The notes: a model not told the origin generated them from the letters alone. A stretch of DNA of 64,000 nt from Gorsachius magnificus (GCA_034008185.1 CM067084.1:3181385-3245384), one strand, 5' to 3'. Shown: positions 24,401-39,700, counted from the first letter of the stretch. Translations and numbers: made by a program.

Positions 24401-25679
24401 TGTGAAACAAACTCCGTTTGTGTAAAAAAAACCAAACTATATTCTTCAATAGAATTACTTACTTGAGTAAAGGCTATTGAGTATGACTGGCTAAAAAAAA
24501 ATTAATCCTCTAGGCCACTGGCTTCACGCAGGTGATCCCTTCTGCTAATTACATTATATTATCTTACCTCAGACACTTATTTGATTTATGCATCTTACCA
24601 CCATTCATCACCTACATCTAATTTAAAACCCACCTTTAATTATTTCTGCAAGAGGAAACATGTAATTGCATATAATGTAGTTTTTAAATCAATGATCAAG
24701 TTTGAAATACTGCTACTTCCTCAAAATACAAGAGAGCTAAATATAGTTTAGAACTCTTCCTATTTTAAAATTTAAGGAAAAAAAAAAAAAAAGACAGCAG
24801 TGTAACATAAAATACCAAAGCAAACATTAGTTAAAAGAACATACAGTGTCAGCATTATATCACACAGAAGAACAAAGATGAAAATAAAGTCATACAGTTA
24901 GAGTTGAAATGGAAATAGTTTTAATTCTTCTATCAAGCACCGAAGTGATAAAAAGTTCAGGGAAGCTCTCTGAAATGTGGTTTTAATCACTTATCCATAC
25001 TCTAATGGCAAAATTGTTCTCCACATGAAGAGTGAAAAAGCAGAAACCTATCAAAACACTTTTCCTAAATCATCTTGCAGGACCAGATATGAACACAGAA
25101 GTCATGAAACACAGCGAGTGTCAAGAGGACACAAGCTGCAAGGGCAGAGGAGCCATTTCAATTCTGTATCTCTAGATCTGATGCATTAGCACATGACAAT
25201 TAGAAATCACTTTGCTACAGCTGTGGCTTTTTTTTTTTTAATTATTATTATTTTTAATCTTTGGGTTGCTGCAAGTGAAAATGCAAAGTAGCAAAAAGAG
25301 AACTGCTGCTAGTAATACAGGAATACATGGAGGAACCATTGTAGTTAACTGACCCATCAGTCCTGTTACAAAGTAAGGAAAGCAACAGAGCCAATCAGAA
25401 CAACAATGCTTAGGAGTTATTGCACTTAGTTTTTATCATCAGGAGAACGATTATTTATGCAAAATTAATAAGAAACTTGGTCTTCATGCGAAATGCTACA
25501 AGGGAATTTCTTTTGTGCCACTGATGTCGTAGAATATTTATGAGCGCTGGGAATCAGGGCAGCCAGAATTACGAAAAACAGAGGTCACGGAGGGTAGGAT
25601 TGCAAGGTTACTTTGGTTGGGTGGGTTTTTTATCTAACACATACAAACGTGCATCTTTATATATACCTTTATTGTCCTT

Positions 25680-25701
25680 AAAAAAAAAAAAAAAAAAAAA
25701 A
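25680..25701 (+). repeat. Poly(A) run, 22 A
   Basis: The longest homopolymer of the window. The 60 bases before it are T-rich and not recognisable as the end of a LINE or a processed gene copy, so a retroposed origin cannot be shown. Confidence 0.95.
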
Positions 25702-28700
25702 GAATTGTGATTTTTTTTGGCGGTGACCTGGACGTATGCATTGCAATACCCACTTTTATTTATTTTTAATAAATATCTCCATTTGGACTAGTTTTCCAAC
25801 ATGCAGGAAGACTCCACTGCTCAAATGTGTGCCTTTTTTAACGGTCAAACTACTTGAAGATAAAAATCAAAACTGAAGTATGACAAAGAGATCATACGGA
25901 GCTGGACACACTAGGAATGTATAAACAAGTGGATGGACACAATAGCAGTCGCTCCAGGAAGAATGTTATAATATACTTTTTAATTCTGTATACAGTTACT
26001 GAAATCTTTAAAAACCGCAACTAAAGCAAGAAACTTGCTTTCTCCAATCCAATTTGCAGAGCGTTACAATACATACCTGCATAGAACAAGAAAACGTCCT
26101 GACCTTCAGCAACTGTTTTGCCCGTAAATTGGAGCAGGATCCTTTTACTACTTCATTACTGAGAAGATACAGGGGTTTAGGGTAATACTGGAACACAAAC
26201 GCATCTTTTGTCCTTTTCTTTTGTATACACACAAATGACCCAATTTAGCATAGCATGGAGAGAATCTCCTGAGATGGGCAAAGTTCATGAAAATATTCAT
26301 AGGAGAAAAGGTATGTCATTATCCCCAGGCTCTGCCTACTAGGCTGTAATTAGAAAGCTATCGCTTTTCTAGCAGATGGGTCTCCTGGCCTCTTTCCAGT
26401 CTACACTTCATGTTGTCTATTATGACAACCCAAACTGTACATGAGGGAAGTAAAATAAAATGTTTCCTAGCGTACCTTTGGACAGATCCAACTCTAAGAT
26501 GTATCCTATGTGAACACAATTTTTTTTAAAATCATTTTTTTAATAAGAGGCACAATAGCTCAATAAGTGGGTAACTGGTTATAGGATCACCCACGCAAGG
26601 ATAGCTGGATCAAAGCTCCTTCAGCAAAGCAGAGACAGGGTCATTGTTCTGTGACAAGCTGGTGATCTCTTTCCGATTACTCCAAGACAAGTAACTGCCA
26701 TAAGAAATACAACTACAAATACAGCCTTTGTCGGCAACCTTAGCAGGAAGATCGGATGAGAACTGAATGGCCTGCTCACTTCTTTAACAGCTTTGCCAAG
26801 TCAAAGCTAGCTAGGAAGCTGGTAGCAGCACTGCCTGCAATCCTAGTGGATAGAAACCTTCCTGGCTGTTTAATTTACCCTAATCACAGGTATTTCCTCC
26901 CCCAGCTCCACCAAAGTAACCCAACAGAAAAGATAGCCATTTGGGTCTGGCTGGAAAATAGCTAGGTAGCAAAATAAAATTACAGTGCATGTGGAGGAAT
27001 GGCTAAGAATGAGAAGTACTGCACCAATATTTGTGAAGACTATAACATTTTCAGGAACATAACAGCAGACGCAGTAGGAAAAGTGGTATCATAAACCTTT
27101 CTGCGCTATTCCAGCGGCATTTCCCCAGCGAGTTCCGAGAAGAACTGAATCCCGCATGGAAACACTGTTCAGACTCCAGAGCCATGCGTCGCTTGGTCTC
27201 TCTGCAGCAAGCAACAACAAGGCTGTCAATTCACATCAACTGTGAGGGTGATCCAAGAGATGGGGATACGGCTGCCGGGAGCTCCCCGGAGCCCATCAGA
27301 CTCATTTTACACAGACTACTGAATAGCTATCAGATGGTGTCAATTTTCACTCCCTGTTACAGCTGAACAAATAATGAGAAAAATTATACGCAAACATCCC
27401 AGTGGCTTCTCTATGATTTTGCTCCAACCGTGTTCCCACATTTTCTATTTAATTATCATGAACATTTTTATGGGAAGACTTGGGTCTCAGCATTCTCTCA
27501 GGACCACAAAGTAAACCTTACTACCAACAGCAATTTTCAGGAAAAGAAAATATTATGCACAAAATTATTATCAATAGCAAGTAAGTTTGTTACAATTGCA
27601 ATCTGTTTGCAGACAATCTGCAATCAAGAAAGAAGGCTAATTCATCAAGCAAATTGTTGCTAGGAATTGTCTCTCTCAGCTATAATCACTCATATAACCA
27701 GGGCACCTGGAAACTGAGGTAAGAGACTCGAGTCCTAGCACCCGTTCCCTGTTTTATCCGCTTGTCCCAAAATGTACACGTTATTTAGGAAGTTGGTATG
27801 TGGAATGAGTACCAAGAAGCATGGAATCTCTAGTAACAAAGAACTTCAGCTTCCCATAAGAAGATGCACTCAGAGAGGCTCTGGAACTCTCTAACACAGC
27901 ATAGACCCACTAAAGGCTCATGCCAGTCAGATTTGTTTGGATTCAGTCATCGTTTACACGACCAGAGCCTATGGAGCCTCCCACTCCATTTTGGAAGCTG
28001 AAAAAACTTCTGGAATGATTTTGAAGGAAGACCAGTCATTTTGGCAGAATCATTTCTCTCTGGCACGTCATTAATTTGGGGAAAATTATTTGCTCCCTAT
28101 TCACCGACAAGCTTTTCTGTCTACACAGTATATGCTGAGAGAAAAGATAGCTAGAGGTTAAAATTAGCCACTAACACAGATGCCATTGTCTCTTCCCATT
28201 ACCTCCTCCCACAGCAGGCATCTTGCATTCAAACAGAGTAGGATTGAAAACGACAAATCTAAAGCTCAAAATAGAAACAAAAGAAAAAAAATAGCAAAAA
28301 TAACCCCCCTTTAAAATGAGCGATGCATCAGACTTCTCTGGTCAGTGGCTACTTTACATATCATTTTCTAACCAGTAATTACAGTATGGGACTTCATTAG
28401 CATCTTCGGGTCGTACTCCCCAACACCCAATGTCAGTATTAGATTTTATTATCTCAGGACTAGAAAAGCAGGAGAATACAACAATTAAGACTTCAAATAT
28501 TAAACATTAAAGAAAACAAGAATTCTTCTGAATAGTCTGTTTCTAGGATGACATGCTGTAAACAACAACGTCAGCACTGACTTCAGCTCAGCTGCCACAG
28601 AAAAAAGCATCTGTTTTTCTTCCTGGCGCATAGTTGAACACAACTGAAACATTCTCATATATTTGAGATATACTTACACCTTTCAAAGATATCATTTAAG

Positions 28701-31700
28701 GCAAAAAAAGTCATTTCTATGGTCACAACTTGAAATAATTTTCAGAGATCTATGTGCAGCCTGTCAACACACTGAGTGGGACCAATGAATTCCAGCACCT
28801 GGAAAAAAATTTGTCTTGAGAGGATCTCCCGCATGCACCCAGAGAGAAAACAATATCTGGATTTAGGACATCCCTCTTTGTTCCTCTTTGTTGAGTGCAG
28901 ACCTTACCCATCTAAAACTTGACCAGTGAAACCCTGCTGAATGCAAACAAAATGATGCGCTGATCCATAATTGGCAACTTAGTCACGTCATGCCATGCGT
29001 TACTTAGGAAACAGGGGAAAAAAATACATAATTAAATTTTAGATTTGTGTGATGTGTGTAGAGAGAAAAAAATGCTGGCTTGATTGTTGCGATGAAACTA
29101 ATTCTACATGATATAGCCCTTGTATTTTTGCCTAATATCCCCATTCTATACAGACACACCCGTTCATCCTTCCTTTCTTACCTGCTAGCTGGAAACACTA
29201 GCTGGTAGGCAGCACAGAACAAAACCAAGGTAACACTTGTGAAATGTGCCAGGATCCTTAAGGTCGAAATATTATAAGTAAATTAATCCTTCTATCAAAT
29301 GGCCGACAGCGTCATAAAGGGTCGGGGTTTATACACACACAGGGCTCCTCTTGAAAAATTACTAAGCCATCTCCTGCTCCCAACCAGAAATCAAGAAAAC
29401 TTAAGACTACATTGCTCTTGAATAACCCTAATAAGCAAATCTTTCCTTACCTAGAAGGACTGAAGATGCTACCGGGGCAGGGAGAATCTTTATTAGAGGA
29501 AATTTACTTTAGTAAAGCTAAAAAAGCAAGCAGGCTCCTGATGTCAAGGTTTACTCAAATTCATAAAAGTCTAATAACATAATCTCTTAAAAAAAATAAA
29601 GATGTGGTTTGATAATATAAATATTTCATTAATAATTAATTTTAATTACTAATTAACATAAATAGCATGTTCTGTATTTCTGTAAGCCTCCGGTATTTTC
29701 AGTTAAATATATTCATGAAGGTTTCCATCCAAATCCAACAATACTGCCTATTCATAATTTAAAAAGCAAGCGAGAGATTTGGCGTTCTCGGATGGCGCCA
29801 CGTGCTACCACAAAGTCATTTCACGCCGTATACAGCGTGTTATTTACCGGTTCCATAAAAGCAGCGAGCTGCACTGGCTCTTGGAGCGTTCGCCCTTAGT
29901 GAGGGACAGCACGTAGCTACACTGGCCAAGCCCAGTCCGGAAAATAAATTACTCTGTGCTGGAAAGGCCACACTTTTCAGGCTCAGCTCTCACCTCTCTC
30001 TGCAGCCACCCCCTCACCGCCCACCCACCAAGGAAGGAGCTTGAGTCCCACGAAAGCTGATCTCTCCGCTTACTGGGGCGGGGGGGAAGCATTCGCTCCT
30101 GCATTTTTAGCGTCAACAGGAGCTCTACCACAAATCCAACGGCCACAGCATCAAGCTGGCTGGGAGAACCCTGCCCTCTCCTATCCCACGCCTCAGGCAC
30201 GTAGGCTGTTAGAAGGTAGGTCAACTGCAACTAAACATTCTCTCCAAGTACAGATGCCAACAAGTTAACCTCGCTAGGATGGCATCATACTCCAACACAG
30301 CAATTGCCTCGCTGCGAGAACAGCGGTTTTGAGTACAACGATGCCGCGCTTACCGGCCCCCATGGTAAAAAATTAAGTGTAAAGTGTTTGAAACATGTAC
30401 TTGTAGATCTTAGTGAAGATATCGTATTGACATTTGTAGAATTGGCTAGATCACACAAAAAATGGTGGAAAAAAAGCTTAAAAAGAGAGACACAAAGACA
30501 AAAAACAAAACCCCACAAAACAAACCCACAACGATGCTGCTGAAGTTGATAGGAATTTTACTACTAAGCTAAATGAAGTGGGACCAGACCCCATATGGTT
30601 TGCAGAAATAGTTCCACAGGACACTGAAAGCCACCATCTCACTAGATTCCTTGTGATAATCTGAGTGATGTTGCAGAGGGTTAGTAGGATGGAAAGCCAA
30701 CAACTTTCCAGAAAACAGCATTCTTAGCTTACACAACGCAAGTTATCATGAAAGGGACAACTCCAAAATCATTAAGAATTAAGTTTCTGGAATGAGAAGT
30801 CAAACATTTTTTAATTCAAAAAGCTGAGACTGCTCAGAAAGAACTGTGCTAGGTTTGGGGAAAAAATCAACTTGGGATAAAGCATTTCCTTTTCAATTAA
30901 TGACTAGAACTGAACGGAAATTGAAAAGCAGAGATATGTTGGGATTATGACCTCCGAAATTATGTGTAGCTCTATGCCAGGCTCAGATTTGAGCTACTAG
31001 AGCCTCAAAGGGGTATCCTCAACTGGCTGAGGTTTAGTATAACAAAGGGATTCCAGAGGCATTAGTATCAATGAACAGAGGAGGTTATGAAGCATTTGCT
31101 CTCTGCAAGTAAAAAGGATAATGAAATTATGCAGCTCCTTTCTTCCCCTGCTGTCAGCAGATCCTTAGTTAGCTGCGGACTCATTACTGTCGCTTTTGAC
31201 AGCTGCAGTACAACATGAGAAACCATCGAGGGCTCAAAACGCTGTACTGAAAAATGCCACCCATGTGGCTGAAGAGACACTAGATCTATACAACAGCAAA
31301 CTTAGTTCAAATAGATGCTAAGATTTGCTTTTAACTACGATATCTGGATCTCTGGAAAATCTACCAAGTTCACAGGTATAGGATGCGGAATGACCACTGG
31401 GACACCATGAAAAAAAAAACCAAAAACCAAACCCAAGAGAATTCAACACGCAGCACCATTACACACAGGGCCTCCTAATGGATGTTTGTAACTGCCCAGA
31501 AGAGCATACCATGATTTTCAACCCTGCCAATCAATCCAGGAGCCACATCTGTGAAAACGTGGAGCCATTTTCTTGACCTTCTCTCACACAGATGGGAGAG
31601 AAGAGTGCTTGTTCTAAAACATAAGGGAATAGGTTTGTGCTCTAATAGCTGATGGCAGCTGTGTTTGCTGTGGTCGCTTTCCCATTGACCTTCTTTCATT

Positions 31701-34660
31701 TACTATCCATAGCGCCCATTTCTCAAAGATGCATATTAGATTGGAAGCTTAGTATTTATTACTGCAACAAAGACATAGGCTTAACTGGGATGCACTGACC
31801 CCACGCTCAAGGAAAAAGTGATAAAGCTTTAGAAAAAGATTCTAACAAATGCAGACCTAGGTACCACAGCAAATCTTCAATGATTAACAGCCATTTATCT
31901 TCTGACCCAGCAATGACTTGATGAGCACAGAGCGCAGATGAGAGGAGACGAGCAGCAGTTCAAAGCCATCCATTGGCAGAGCTTCCTACACCAAACACGA
32001 GCAGTCCTTTAAAGATTGCTTGCATCGTTCCTTATCGGCACCAAGAACATATTCCACAATTTCCACTGAAGGAAAACATCGCCTCAACGGTCACTAAACT
32101 AAAACCTGAGCAAATGGCCAATGTTTGCTCTATTTGAGCACCGGCTTATCCAAAAAACTCACAGCTAATGTTTCATCCTGCAACTGATACAAAGCGTTGC
32201 TACCATGAGAGCTCTGTCCCTCACTTCAGAAGGGCGTAGATTCAACCTGTTTCACGCAATAGGATGCTATCCCTGACCAGTATCGTGAGGGCATTTTCTT
32301 CCTTGCTAAACAGACTGAAAGCTCATGTTACCAAAGACAAAAAAAAAAAATCTTTTTCAATGCATATGCAGGAAGCCACAACAGAGAAGCATCACCTGGC
32401 ATAAATCAGTGCAGGAAGCAGCACATGTGACTGGGGCTACTATGCTGCCTGGGGTTAGAGGGTGCCCAGAATGAAACCAAGGTGACGACAGAGCTACCCA
32501 CAGGGCACAAACCACGCTTTTTTTCTATGCAGAATAAATGTATTTGAACATCAACATTGATTCATTTAATCTTAGCAGGCAGTTTGACATCCTTCTTCAG
32601 TTTTATCACTGGGAATCTGAGAAACAACTAAATTAAGACCCTCGATCTAGAGCTCCAGGGAAGTTTAACATGCTAAATCCTTGTCTCCCTTTTTCGTTGT
32701 TGCCTTCCCGAAGAGCCTTGGCAAGCGTCACCCAACAACACGTCTGTTTCTTCTTTTAGATCCTGACCCCTCAGTGTTAAACACCAGGACATTAAACAGC
32801 CATCTCTTTCTTAAGGGCACAACTTCTTACTTCAGTTCGCACTAAAAGCGGACAACCATCTTGTTTTGCAGATCACAGGCACTTCTTTGGCAAAAACAGA
32901 CCGTGCCCTCCTCCGACTTTTTGATTTTCTATGCACAAAAACGCATCTGCAATCCAGCCTCTCTGTGATAAAAAGGGAATGAAAACATCCTCATTGGATG
33001 CACTTAACTCCTTCTATTACTTATGCGAGACAGCAGAATCCAGTTATGCTTATCTGTACCGCAAATACAACACAAACCAACGTCCTACACATCGAGACAG
33101 AAAAGTTAAATACAAGTTTTCTATACATCAGCTTGCACTTAGGTTCCCAATCACAGAACATCAAAAGAACATCAGTGCTTCTCCTACCTCCTCTGCTTCC
33201 TAAACAAAAACTTAATCCAGAAAAAGGTTGTGGAATTTCATTTTAATATAGGGGTTTTTTTTCTTCTTCTGTGGTGCAAAAAGATTCTGTAACTTGCAAT
33301 CCCCGTTTGGTCTGCCTAGGTGGTCATAAGGTAGTTTTCCAGATTCACTCAGAAATTACCTATGGAAATGCCCAAGCAGACAATCAGAGACAGGAGGCCT
33401 CATCCAGTTTTCTGATAACTTTCATAAAACAATGGGACACGATCATTGCGCTTGCAGGAGCACAACAGAAGACAACATGCCCACAGAAATCACCACAAGG
33501 CATCAAGCAGATAATGATTAGGAAAACTCTTCTTTTCGATGTGCCGAAGGGAAGCAGACGTTGGTCTGACATTTCCCATGTTGTATGAGGCAAAATACTG
33601 AAGTTTCTTCAAACTCAGAGAAGAAGCTAACTACACACAAGATGATAAAGCAAATCCAGGAAACTATATGGACGAACAAAGTACGCTGTTGGGTTTGAAT
33701 TCTTATTAATAGGCTACGTCTGTACGCACAAAAAAAGCTAACCTAGTCAATAATAGATATTGTTTCAACGGAGGCCGAAAAATAATCACCAATCCCACAC
33801 AGAAATTCATGTGCTTGGGTACACTGCCCTTCAGATACTTGTGGATTTTTTTAATTTTTTTTTAAATGCTGGCTGTCCACTTGCAACAGCAGCAGCAGAC
33901 ATCTTCTAACGTACAGCTGTTAAAAAAAAGCAGAAGTAACTCAGAGGCCTCCTAATGCAAACCTTTCTGCTAACCTTAGCATAAAAAATGTGGAGCCTGG
34001 GAAGGAAATTATTAGCCATTGTGTAGATATGTAGGATGCAAGAACTGAAGGGCTTGGAACCCCAAGAGCTATCAGTCCAAGATTTGGGTTGTCAGAATTT
34101 TAGATTTTCCCAGAGCCAATTCCCAGTCACCTTCCAAGCAACAAACATTTTCTAATAGGGCAGGCCTCCTTTCTTGAGTTAATTCCATGACACAAATAAA
34201 ACAAAACATGATCTATATTGAAGAACTCTCTCCATAGCTTTGATGGGAACATTAGGTACACATAATAAATTGCTGTTTCTATTTAATTGCATTGACTCAG
34301 TTAAAACTGACTTTCGTACCAAGTGTAAAAACAACAAGTAAAAGGGCATTTTGGAGTTTCAGTCCGTGAAAGCATTTAACACATCCTGCAGCTCCAGGTA
34401 GAGACCAAGTTCAGTCCTGATGTTATTTTGTTGCCCAAAAGTCAGATGTTGCATCACAAGTAAAGGTGACCCTCTGATTGCCATTTTCTGGTCTATTGAA
34501 ATGCACCTTCAGGAAGAAAGGTTTAATTTGGTCTAACAGAAAATGTCAAAGCTTGACTAAATGTCAAGATTTCATTACACTGTGAAACATCTCCTGAACA
34601 ACAGCTGCAAGTGAGAGCCAATTTTTAAATACATTGATATACATTTACTGATACTGCACT

Positions 34661-34712
34661 AAAAAAAAAAAAAACAAAACCAAAACAAACCACATCAACA
34701 AAAATAAGGAAA
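34661..34712 (-). repeat. A-rich run passing into an A/C-rich tract
   Basis: A14 followed by irregular AAAAC/AAACC blocks. On the minus strand this reads G/T-rich then poly(T), the same polarity as the tract at 5501-5597. Confidence 0.8.
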
Positions 34713-36485
34713 AAATCCCAAACATAATATGACTAAAATCCAGATTCTAACAGAGACTGAAATGACTTTGTGATTCCCTAGTTATTTTACATTTTGTGAT
34801 AACCTCTATTTGCAATCCTTAAGCATCAAGAACAGCATTTCAAAATAAAATTTACCACTCAAGACTAGATACTTACAAGGTTGTTGTCTAGTGAACTAGA
34901 AACTAAAATAAAGCAACAAAAGTTGAAACCCAAGAAATACCAAACTCGTATTTCCCATGCAGGAAAGCAATAAATCCCAAATATGAACCCCTGAAAAAAA
35001 TGCTACTGTCAAATTTTGACACCTAATAAATAAGCCCAAATAATTCCTGGTAACAGACAAGTTGAAGACCAATTCCCAACAATCAGATGTGTAATCATAT
35101 GATTTTTTTCAAACCAAACAATGTCTTATATTACTGCAATTATCATTGATATTACTTATTTATGCTCTCCTCGGCAAATAATCTTTTCCTTCGGTGAAAA
35201 TAGACATGAAAAATAGAGAGGAAAAAGCCGCCAAAATGAATAAAGAAAAAATACATGTACCATGTAGCCAGGATGCTCTTATTCCATTGCCGAGATGCTC
35301 AGCAGCTTAAGTACTACCTTCATCCTACCATTTCAGCTCCTGCAGAGCAGATACCAAACCAAAGGAAAACTGTCCCAAGTACCATCAGCTGCCACCTCCG
35401 AGGCACTGAAACCCAAATGCCCTTTTTCTTTTTTGATAAGCCACCCTTGTAGTAAGGGCAGCTGGACACTAGGGGGACTGAAGGGGGTCGAACTGCGGCC
35501 ACTCAAGCCATCAGACTATGAATAACTGCACCTATGTACACACATACTCTGTTTAACCACACAGCTTCTGTCTCAAGACTGATACCGGAGCAGCGTTTGT
35601 TCTTAAACCTTTAAATCCCACCTGTACTGCAAAACTAGGTATTCACCTTCAGGGAAATAAATATAGAGTGACATTATCTGCATTTTTAAGAGATTTGGTC
35701 TTTAAAAGTGACACATACCCAGCAAGCCCCCTCTATCAAAGAATCCTTTGACGAGCAAAGCTTCAGTGAACTGGATGCAGCGATAAGCATGACTTTAAAC
35801 TGTGCCCCAGTGCGTCTGCTTGATAAATCTATTTCAGAAAAAAGAAAATGTGCCGTGAAGCTGTGCAAAAGCAACCCACCTGTGGGAAATAACTCGGAGC
35901 GAGAACCACACATCTAAGAGCATTTGTTCGCGTTACTGCGGGACCAGAATCCCACTCTTCACTAGAGCAAAGCAGAAGCTAGGACCACGTGTATGGGCAC
36001 TTGTTTAGACAATTTTTAAACAGGCTAAGTTGACTTCAATAAGTAAGTTAAAATAAATTGATAACATACAGATTTAAAACAGCTCTGCATCAGTTTTATA
36101 ATGGAGGAATAAGTTACCATGAGACAACAAGTTATATTAGACCACGAATTGTGCCCTTCTCTTAGCTTGTGATAAGCCAAGTAAAACAACTAAATACCTG
36201 CCTGTGCATGCCCCGGGCAGGTACCGTAGATCAGTAACCGCCACTACTCCCGTTGCTGCTCTTTCAGTGTATGGGCCACAATACTGTATGTCAAGAAAAA
36301 AAGCAAGCGTGGTCCTGAGCCTGCAAAGAATTCACACAGTAAGCATGTTCAAAAACTCACCTACTCCACGTAAAAAGCCAGGGCAAGTTAGATGGGATGC
36401 TCAGCCCAGTTCCTGCCCTGCACAGAAGCTTTCATGCTTCGAGACTCATTGAGGTAAAATAACATCAAGGTAAGTGCAGAGATAC

Positions 36486-36502
36486 TTTTTTTTTTTTTTT
36501 TT
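36486..36502 (+). repeat. Poly(T) run, 17 T
   Basis: The T17 run lies 8 bases from the 3'-terminal side of the CR1 copy at 36511. CR1 does not end in poly(A) but in short 8-bp-like repeats, so the run is probably not part of the element, although it may mark the insertion site. Confidence 0.9.
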
Positions 36503-36510
36503 AAAGGATG

Positions 36511-36740
36511 AATCATAGAATCGCTTTGGTTGGAAAAGACCTTTGAGATCATCCAAGTCCAACCGTTCCCCTAACCCTGCCATCCCACCACTAAACCCTG
36601 GCCCTAAGCACCTCGTCTGCCCAGCTTTTAAATCCCCCCAGGGGCGGGGACTCGACCACCTCCCTGGGCAGCCCATTCCAGAGCCTGACAACCCTCCCGG
36701 TGAAGAAGTTTTTCCTAATGTCCAACCTAAACCTGCCCTG
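36511..36740 (-). mobile_element. CR1 LINE, 3' fragment, younger copy
   Basis: The plus strand begins with 'aatcatagaatcgctttggt', which is the reverse complement of the CR1 3' terminus (the usual ...ATTCTATGATT end). It then follows the avian CR1 3' UTR and end of ORF2: 'ggaaaagacctttgagatca' (36532-36551), 'ctccctgggcagcccattcc' (36660-36679) and 'gaagaagtttttcctaatgt' (36702-36721). It is closer to the common avian pattern than the copy at 11231, so it inserted later. It is 5'-truncated at about 36740 and keeps only the end of the reverse-transcriptase ORF. The overlapping frames at 36446-36823 minus and 36543-36863 plus are by-products of this element. Confidence 0.94.
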
Positions 36741-39700
36741 AAAGGCAAACTGAACAAAAGGTTGTCAGGAAATAATGAACGCCCGCTTCTCACACCATGG
36801 TCTGAGTTACCGCATGTACTCACTCACACTTCAGCAGCTGCAGCAACTTTTACCATAGCCTAACAGATGAGGCAGACCTCTTTTCTAGCCTTTAACATCA
36901 AGGTCATTAAGCTATAGCAAGATGCATCCCATCTGTCTCTTTAAGTCTGAAGGAACTATTCTACACTCTTTATAAATACGGGTAAAATACGACGTAGCTG
37001 AGGACCTGCTATCCTCCACAGCACACTTACTGTTAGCTAGCCACATTTATTTCTCCTACAATTCTGACTTCACATTCTTTATCCTCACAAGCTGCAGGTG
37101 TTCGACAGGTTGAGATAAAAAGAATTTGCTACCCGTGTAGCTTCTAAGTAAGCCATGCCGTAAGAGGGAAAGAAAAATAAACTACTATATAATAATACAC
37201 CTGCTTCCTCCTACGGATCTCAGAATCTGTGAAGTTTCAAGACTGCTTCTCTTCCTAGCTCTCCTAGCTAAAAGTACCTGTGAGGAACACCATCAAGTTT
37301 CCTCTGTTCTCTCTCTACCGTGAATTTTACCGGAGGATTAATACGCCTTTCAGCTGCAATTTAAATTGCACAGCATTTCCAGCATTCTAAAAGGGACAGA
37401 TTTTTACACCAAGGCAGTTGGTATTTCCTATTTCCCTCTGCCTGAACAGAGTTCCCAATGGAGCAGGAGGAGCTGAAGTTAGTGTTTGGGCCATATAAGA
37501 AATCGTAAATACTGACAGGATGAACGTTCAGGGGCACGCTTTCCAGAGACCACCAAGTAGAAGTCTTCAGAACAAATCAATGCACTTTAAGTAGTCAATA
37601 CTACCTCTACAATTGCTTCTATTCCCTATTAAAGTGTTCAAAGGTTTAAATTAATCTCATACATTCTGCGATTCACAAAGCAATACACAAATACCGTCTG
37701 CTTCAGATTGTGATTCGTGAGCTTTTAAGCTAATCGAAGTCAGCCTGAGCTACTCTGTCAGAGAAATGGCTTACATCTTCGTTTTCAAAACGATGAGAAC
37801 TATCGTTCACTTTCCTACGGAAGACATTTTCCTTGTACTATTTAAACAAGGCTTTGCATTCAGGAATTCAGAAGAGGAACTGACATTTCCTTTTGGCACT
37901 GCTTCCTTAAAACGCCATAAAGTCAAATGTCATCTCTAATGCGAGTTCCCTAGCACAACACGTTACTGCCTCTCAAGCGCGTGGTGGAAAGATGTATGAG
38001 CAGAAGGTGGCAATAGAGCATCAAAGCAAAAATCTGTATATGTTATATTCACAATTAGATGCTTGCTGCCTCTGCAACACACACATATGCACGGGTCATA
38101 CACAACACGATTTCGGCATGATTTCTTACGGCTACATCACTGTTAGGTAAAAGGAAATCTAAGAGCAGCACTTTCTCCTTGGGTAGCTGACATAATTACA
38201 AGATTTTCCTAACCACTTCAGTATGCTGCCTGCATGGTTCTCTGCATCCATCAGAAAAATACTGAAAGCAGGCTTTTTATGTAGTTTGTCAATAGAAAAA
38301 AAAAAAGTATTAGGGCTACGTACCTCCAGCTGAAAAGCCAATGTTTAAGTACCTATGTGCTTCAAGTTGAAAAGCATTATTACCTTTCATACATAACACT
38401 CCCCTTCATTTCTAAAAAGAAATCACTTGAGCACTGGTGGGAAGTGTACGGAAAAATTCATTTCACTCTTTCCAAGATTAAAAATGTTTTGGTTTAACAC
38501 TTAACTGTTAACCAGGTAACCACACAGAAATTCAACTCATCTTAAGTTTGTGGTTAAGTTTGTAAATGTCAGTGGGTCAGTACCCCAAGCTGTCATTTCT
38601 TACTGCGTTGCAGAGAGTCTTCTCAAATACGCAAGGATTATCTTAAATTCCCTTTTTCATTAGAGACGTGTCCTGATATACAGCCTTTAACCAAAGGCAG
38701 AAAATAGCAGCTATTACTATTACTGTTGTTTATTAAATGACCCAAATCTTCCCCGATAAACCATGCAAAACTAAACCCCACAGAACTACACTTTCTAGCA
38801 ATTACTTACGTTTAAGCGCTAATGTTACAGGCACCAGGAGCTGAAACCCAAGCAGTGTATCTTAATTATTCCCCCTATCTGAGGCTGGCAACCGATACAC
38901 AGTGGGCAGCGACAATCTCTTCCTTCATGTCTGTACAGCCATTATAACAGGCTAAGGAAACATTTCTGGCAACAGCTCTAATGGTCTGCGATTATGCCAG
39001 CACTCCAGCGCTGCTGGGCAGAGATCGGTGTGAATACCAACCTATAAATACAGTTAGCCACTGCTCATCCACCGCAAAAAGGATCCCAGGAGCACATCCA
39101 TTGCCAGACATGCCATTTTCTCTATGTCGCCGTAAAATATCAGGTTTAAGAAAAGAACAGAGCAAATGGAAATAGTCAAAATATCTAGCATCTCAAGAAG
39201 CCTACCAGACTTAAATACAACATTAGCAAGAGTTATTTAAGTGGCAAAGAGAACAAGATCCTCAATTAAGTTTTCAAATGAGTAAATAAATGCGTCGGTG
39301 TCTAGCTGCCTAATGTACTCAAAAGCCATCTTTAGAACAGTATTTTAATATTGAGTTTTAAAAATGACCATTTAAATGCACGGTAAGCCATGCAGAACAA
39401 GCATCGGCAGGAAAGCGAACATATGTAAAAGCTGTAGTTAGGTATTCACATGTGCTCACGTCCTGCTAAAATATTAAAGAAATATCTCTTAGCAACTATA
39501 ACTTCAGCTTACTCAAACGCTAAGCCAGGAACAGACATCCACATGTGCACACACGTCCCATCCAGGGAGGCAGCCCACGGGCAGCGGCCTCCTGCCCCCC
39601 CAGCCACCCCTGCTGACGCCCCGGGATGCAGCTGCACCGCACTCATCTCCCACACAGTTTCAAGCTGAACCGTTACTGCTGAGCGCTCAAATATGTGAAA

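Larger units (their letters stand above)
24401..36485. other. Non-coding DNA, no gene supported
   Basis: Twelve kilobases of mostly unique AT-rich sequence. Landmarks are A runs at 24778-24793 and 25680-25701, an A/T-rich segment at 29585-29660, and A/C-rich tracts at 30490-30533, 31409-31437 and 34661-34712. A moderately GC-rich part lies at 30000-30200. The longest plus frame is 105 codons (33271-33588) and carries no recognised motif. No transposon, RNA gene or promoter was recognised. Confidence 0.55.

Noticed and set aside
25600..25701. A22 run as the tail of a processed pseudogene or SINE
   Set aside because: The preceding sequence shows no coding or SINE-like content and no target-site duplication was found.
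36446..36863. 125- and 106-codon frames on both strands
   Set aside because: They are produced by the CR1 fragment at 36511-36740 and cross its borders, so they are not host genes.
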